Notes under the pieces: generated by a model
The model's input: the letters and a program-made list of their open reading frames with translations, nothing else
The model's database searches: none
What the model was told of the DNA's origin: nothing
Shown here: positions 60,402 to 64,000 of the stretch, piece after piece
How positions within the stretch are numbered: the first letter of the stretch is position 1
Layout: each line of letters starts with the position of its first letter
Made by a program: the position numbers and the translations under genes
From: Lactococcus garvieae
GTDB taxonomy: Bacteria; Bacillota; Bacilli; Lactobacillales; Streptococcaceae
Direction: 5' to 3'
DNA: 64,000 nt
Assembly (NCBI RefSeq): GCF_016027715.1
Contig: NZ_CP065691.1
Span: 963,954 to 1,027,953, forward strand

Positions 60402-62429
60402 TTAAGCTGGTCCATCTGAAATCGTATATTTAAAAATCCCTGAGGGCGTTCCTGATTGTGTCAAGAGTGTATTTTTTGCTTTAATTTTTATCCCTGCTGT
60501 AGCGGGGACATTTAAAGTATAATCCTGGCCGGCATTAGCCATACTAATGTAAGATGGTAAAGTTGTATCCGATGTAACTGAAGCAATTGACACAGCCATT
60601 CCTGTACCTAATTCTTTATTACTTCCAGAATTTGCTGGGTCACTCCAATAGTAATCAATATTGTCCGCAAAATTATTCTGTATCATGGTTACAGTAAGGT
60701 TGAAACTAGGATTTTGACCCCTATCATCACCCACAACTAAAGTTTGTTTGGCATTCCCATTAATTAAGTTTGACCAAGCACCATTAGCTGGGGTTCCATT
60801 GACATCATTAGGGTTTAATGAAACATTAAATGTTCTCTCCATCGATGATTTCGCAGAATTCATCCAGAACCCGAGAGGTTGATACCATGAGATATATTTC
60901 GCCGTTTTCATCGCTAATAAATCAGAACTTGAATAATTGTTAGGTATTAAAGTAGAACTTGCAGTGGCTCCCAGTCCCGTTATTCTACCTGTATTTTTTC
61001 TATACCAGATATCACCGGTGGTTAAATTATTTTGATTTGGTGTGACTAAATCTAAAAAGTTGGTGTCAAAGGTAGCTGCTGTAGTGGAAGCGTGAGTTCG
61101 TAATCCATTCCCCGTTATCGTTACGGGGAAATTGTTACTCGCATTAACAGTAGGGTCAAATACGGATCCACCAGCAGTGTTTAGGGTAACAACTTTTGGA
61201 TCATTAAGTGTAATACCACTTCCAGTTCCAGGACTTCCATAGACCAAGCTTCCAGATGTCTTCAAATTATTCAAAAGTAAGGTAGCATTTTGGCCAATAT
61301 TCCAGTTAACAACTCTTGTACCTGTAAAGCCGTTGACATTAATACTTCCACCGCCAGTTGTTACAGCAAGTCTACCGTTATTACCAACATTTACCGTCCA
61401 TGAGTTATTTGCTACGCCATAGAACCAGCCACCAGAGTATCTAGCTGCTGTAGCCGCCGTCCCTTTTATATCAAAAGCTGCACCATTTCCTATATCCCAA
61501 ACCATCGGGCCACTATTTCCATCATCGTAATACATACAATATGTATCATTTAAATTCCAAACGAGATGAGCATCATCAGAAACTTTCATCGTATGTGAAT
61601 TGTTGTAGTAGGTATAGTAAGGTTGATCATATCCCCAGTTTTGGTTTAAGGTGGTAGTACCTGTAACAACTTCTACCCATTTTCCTCCCTGAATCCATTC
61701 TCCTTGATTATCGGCCCCTGTCAATCCTACAGTATTCATATTATTATCTTGCTGGATATTGAAAGTATTTGTTCCATAAAATAATATTTTTCCATTGTCA
61801 TTACGGATGGGCTGAGCTGCCGCACGAGCCACTCCATTCGTTACTGTTACATCTTCATAAATAAATGTTGGTGCTGAACCCCCAGTGCCCACGGACTGAA
61901 AGATCCCTCCCGTTATATTATTTATGATTGAGACATTTTTGACTGCTAAAGTCGTAGAGTTGCTGACACCAGTATTGGGGACACGAAAAGGTCCACGAAT
62001 GTAGCCTGCACCTGCGCCTGAACCTGAACCTGCTGTTGTATAATTAGTGTCGGAATCTAAGTAAAGAGTATGACCATTTCCATTAATAGATAAGCTCTTT
62101 CCCTCTGAAATTGAAACGCCGCTGTTTGTGTTTGAGGTACTTGAGTAGCCATAACCCCCAATACTGGTATCCCCTGCCACATTTCCTACTATATTAAAAT
62201 AAACAGTATTGTTTGATGCTGCTCCTGGGGTAACAGCTCGATAAGTATCCATCATGTCTTTCCAACTGTTGGTACTATAATAAGTGGCCCCTGCTGTCCC
62301 AGTTACTGCTCCATTGGTGTCAGTGTTCCCGGTCAATACTGCCGCTTCTGCTTTTTCTCCCATACCTACCAAAGTCAAGACCATGCCCGCCATAAAGGAG
62401 GCAGTTAGATATTTTTTATTGAATTTCAT
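60402..62429 (-). CDS. Large secreted surface protein of the WxL operon (beta-helix-like)
   Basis: Exported protein, 675 residues. The signal peptide ends GEKAEA (about 30). Residues about 85-470 are rich in Asn/Gly/Thr with repeated short strands (e.g. LAVKNVSIINNITGG, FIYEDVTVTNGVAR, WNIGQNATLLLNN), suggesting a right-handed beta-helix like pectate-lyase-type adhesins. The C-terminus (about 530-675) resembles a WxL-type domain but closes with FKYTISDGPA, where tyrosine replaces the tryptophan. No LPxTG anchor. AAGGAAAG ribosome site. Probably binds host or polysaccharide surfaces; that is inference. Confidence 0.7.
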   Translation of the reverse strand: MKFNKKYLTASFMAGMVLTLVGMGEKAEAAVLTGNTDTNGAVTGTAGATYYSTNSWKDMMDTYRAVTPGAASNNTVYFNIVGNVAGDTSIGGYGYSSTSNTNSGVSISEGKSLSINGNGHTLYLDSDTNYTTAGSGSGAGAGYIRGPFRVPNTGVSNSTTLAVKNVSIINNITGGIFQSVGTGGSAPTFIYEDVTVTNGVARAAAQPIRNDNGKILFYGTNTFNIQQDNNMNTVGLTGADNQGEWIQGGKWVEVVTGTTTLNQNWGYDQPYYTYYNNSHTMKVSDDAHLVWNLNDTYCMYYDDGNSGPMVWDIGNGAAFDIKGTAATAARYSGGWFYGVANNSWTVNVGNNGRLAVTTGGGSINVNGFTGTRVVNWNIGQNATLLLNNLKTSGSLVYGSPGTGSGITLNDPKVVTLNTAGGSVFDPTVNASNNFPVTITGNGLRTHASTTAATFDTNFLDLVTPNQNNLTTGDIWYRKNTGRITGLGATASSTLIPNNYSSSDLLAMKTAKYISWYQPLGFWMNSAKSSMERTFNVSLNPNDVNGTPANGAWSNLINGNAKQTLVVGDDRGQNPSFNLTVTMIQNNFADNIDYYWSDPANSGSNKELGTGMAVSIASVTSDTTLPSYISMANAGQDYTLNVPATAGIKIKAKNTLLTQSGTPSGIFKYTISDGPA

Positions 62430-62442
62430 ATATTTACTTTCC

Positions 62443-63012
62443 TTATAATCCCTGAACGAGCGTGTTTGTAATAGTTGCTTGGTAAGCGCCTGGCTTTATT
62501 ACTTGCGTGGTATCTAATTCAATTTCCGCAGTTGCATTTCCACTCTTTTGGTTCCCTTGGGCATTGGGCTGACCAGTCAAGACTCTTCCTGCTTGCCCAA
62601 GAACATTTACACCACTATTTCCTTTAATAGTGCCTGTGGCATTATCTGCTACGCTTATTTTAAAATATTTTAGAGGTAATACCGTAGGAGTTCCATTAAT
62701 CATTGCTGTAAAATTACTTATCTTCTGCTGTAAATTATAACCCCTAGTAGTACCTGTAATATTGACAATGTTGTATGGCTCTGTTCCTGCAACAGTGATG
62801 GGGCCTCTAGTAGAAGATTCTGTATTAGAAAAATTAAAGTCTGGAGCGAGAGTGAGATATAAATTATCAGTAGTAGGTGCAGTAACATTGATATAAGTAT
62901 TGGCACTTCCATTATTGTTATCGATTTGGGTATCTGCACAGACTTTATCAAGTTGTACAGCACTAATGATAGTCAAAGCAATAACTGCAATGAATTTCAT
63001 TTTTTCTTTCAT
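62443..63012 (-). CDS. Small secreted protein of the WxL operon
   Basis: Exported protein, 189 residues, signal peptide of about 26 residues (ends KVCADT). The mature part is a Thr/Asn-rich all-beta domain with no tryptophan and no clear WxL motifs, ending in YQATITNTLVQGL. Its ATG overlaps the stop of the upstream gene (ATGA), so translation is coupled; a second ATG four codons on is a possible start. Such short beta proteins accompany WxL clusters; role unknown, perhaps a partner subunit on the surface complex. Confidence 0.7.
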   Translation of the reverse strand: MKEKMKFIAVIALTIISAVQLDKVCADTQIDNNNGSANTYINVTAPTTDNLYLTLAPDFNFSNTESSTRGPITVAGTEPYNIVNITGTTRGYNLQQKISNFTAMINGTPTVLPLKYFKISVADNATGTIKGNSGVNVLGQAGRVLTGQPNAQGNQKSGNATAEIELDTTQVIKPGAYQATITNTLVQGL

Positions 63013-64000
63013 TTCTTCTCTTTTCTTTTATTTAATCCATAAAAGACTAATCCTACTGCTGTTGCACTAAGAGTAGCAACTCCTATCCATAGATAGTATT
63101 TTTGTTGATTGTTTTCTTTGTTTTTTCCTGTCTGAGGTGTAGCTTTAACACTACCTTTATTGTCTACTTCAAGCAGATAGACTTCTTTTAGATTTTTAGA
63201 TCCCTGTTCTGTTTCTATGTTCAGTTCGTACTGATTTCCTTTTTTCAGCTTTTTTTCCATTTGCAAATCTAAGTTGACATCAGCATAGGGAACGATTGCT
63301 CCTGAAGCATAGTCTAGGCTTGAGTAAATTACCCCTCTTTTATCTTTGATTGATGCATGAAGTTTTGTTTTTTCTTGTAGTGTATCACTATTATTTTGAA
63401 TACGAACAGACTGCTCATCCATATTTAATTTACCTGGAGAAAGGGAGAGATCAGACGATTTAGCCTGTGCGCCAGATTGGAGAATAAGAGCAAAAGCTGA
63501 ACTATAAATATTCAGTAAACTTTGACTTTTTTCTTTATCATTTGCCCGGCGAGTAACATTGATACCCCCTATTGCAATTTTATCTGCCCAAGATTTAGGT
63601 ACTTTAATTTTTATTGGAACTTTTTTTATTTCACCAGGTTCTAGAACTACCACCCTACTCCCAGTACTTTCTCCTATTGAAATATTTCGGTAGTAATCAA
63701 ATCCTGTTGAACGAGAAAGAAAATCCTTTGTTTCTTCTTCTTTCAAGCTGTAATCAATAACAAAATTGGAATTAGTAATCGCCTGATTAGAAGTTATATC
63801 AAATGTGTTTTTATTCTTACCATTATTTATTTGTATATATATAGTAATTTCTTGACCACCTTTAACATCTAATCGCCAGTAGCCTAACTTATCATCGGTC
63901 TGATGTTTTTCAAATATTGGCTTCGTGGAAAAATCCGCACCACCATTTTCTTGAGCATAGGCTTTTTCCCCAGTCACTAGTACCCATAAAAAGATTACTA
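63009..64000 (-). CDS. WxL-interacting protein with DUF916 and DUF3324 (partial, N-terminus beyond right edge)
   Basis: Membrane-anchored surface protein. About 330 residues lie in the window, beginning inside the signal peptide core (VIFLWVLVTGEKAYA). DUF916-like domain (about first 150 mature residues: YWRLDVKGGQEITIYIQINN, VLEPGEIKKVPIKIKVP), then a DUF3324-like domain, a C-terminal membrane span (YYLWIGVATLSATAVGLVFYGL) and a Lys/Arg tail. A GTG at 63977 lies within the signal peptide and is not the start; the frame stays open to the edge. Members hold WxL proteins at the cell surface. First gene of this operon within view. Confidence 0.88.
   Translation of the reverse strand, partial: VIFLWVLVTGEKAYAQENGGADFSTKPIFEKHQTDDKLGYWRLDVKGGQEITIYIQINNGKNKNTFDITSNQAITNSNFVIDYSLKEEETKDFLSRSTGFDYYRNISIGESTGSRVVVLEPGEIKKVPIKIKVPKSWADKIAIGGINVTRRANDKEKSQSLLNIYSSAFALILQSGAQAKSSDLSLSPGKLNMDEQSVRIQNNSDTLQEKTKLHASIKDKRGVIYSSLDYASGAIVPYADVNLDLQMEKKLKKGNQYELNIETEQGSKNLKEVYLLEVDNKGSVKATPQTGKNKENNQQKYYLWIGVATLSATAVGLVFYGLNKRKEKK

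Overview
The window is a low-GC Firmicute chromosome segment that I read as Lactococcus, more likely the L. garvieae group than L. lactis. This rests on the gene set (copY-copZ-copA, split L-serine dehydratase, single-chain FAD/DoxX NADH dehydrogenase, RNase J2, oleate hydratase, WxL surface genes), on strong AAGGAG ribosome sites and on TATAAT promoters, many with an extended TGn element. The species is an inference. Nearly all of it is housekeeping chromosome on the minus strand. I see no phage, insertion sequence, CRISPR array or rRNA.

Layout. 1-2.7 kb: copper operon with two cop-box operators (copA is cut by the left edge). 2.8-4.3 kb: serine dehydratase. 4.6-9.9 kb: adenylate-forming ligase, MenA, a 660-residue NADH dehydrogenase and a HesB-like protein, i.e. 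quinone/redox functions. 10-18.7 kb: an AI-2E family permease, a hydrolase, leuS, a PucR-type regulator, prs, ftsY and a HAD phosphatase. 19-20.3 kb: a lipoprotein with an HExxH metalloprotease signature. 20.4-28.8 kb: a tightly overlapping minus-strand cluster (LTA synthase, EbsA-like protein, two multi-span GT-C-like proteins, a YibE/F pair) followed by a 46-residue membrane peptide. 28.9-36.7 kb: smc-rnc, a membrane protein, pta, udk and a Gfo/Idh/MocA oxidoreductase. 36.7-37.0 kb: convergent tRNA-Arg(CCT) and tRNA-Ser(GGA). 37-41.4 kb: oleate hydratase, manA, a second small membrane peptide and a cation-efflux protein. 41.5-47.1 kb: the rimP-nusA-ylxR-ylxQ-infB-rbfA translation operon. 47.2-49.3 kb: lrgAB facing a secreted CHAP hydrolase. 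49.4-57.7 kb: der, a second AI-2E permease, ffh, ktrA-ktrB and rnjB. 57.8-59.1 kb: a DUF1801 protein and a frameshifted alpha/beta hydrolase. 59.3-64 kb: a WxL surface-protein operon running off the right edge.

Most noteworthy: (i) two paralogous, unannotated small membrane peptides (46 and 57 residues) sharing an IAD-x-LHI-x-G-x2-P / IWE core, which I cannot assign to a known family; (ii) three genes whose -10 box lies exactly six bases before the ATG, predicting leaderless mRNAs; (iii) leader hairpins before rimP and rnjB that could control expression; (iv) a putative lipoteichoic-acid decoration operon; (v) a one-base frameshift in an otherwise intact hydrolase. No search or folding program was run. 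Family names rest on recognised motifs and gene order.
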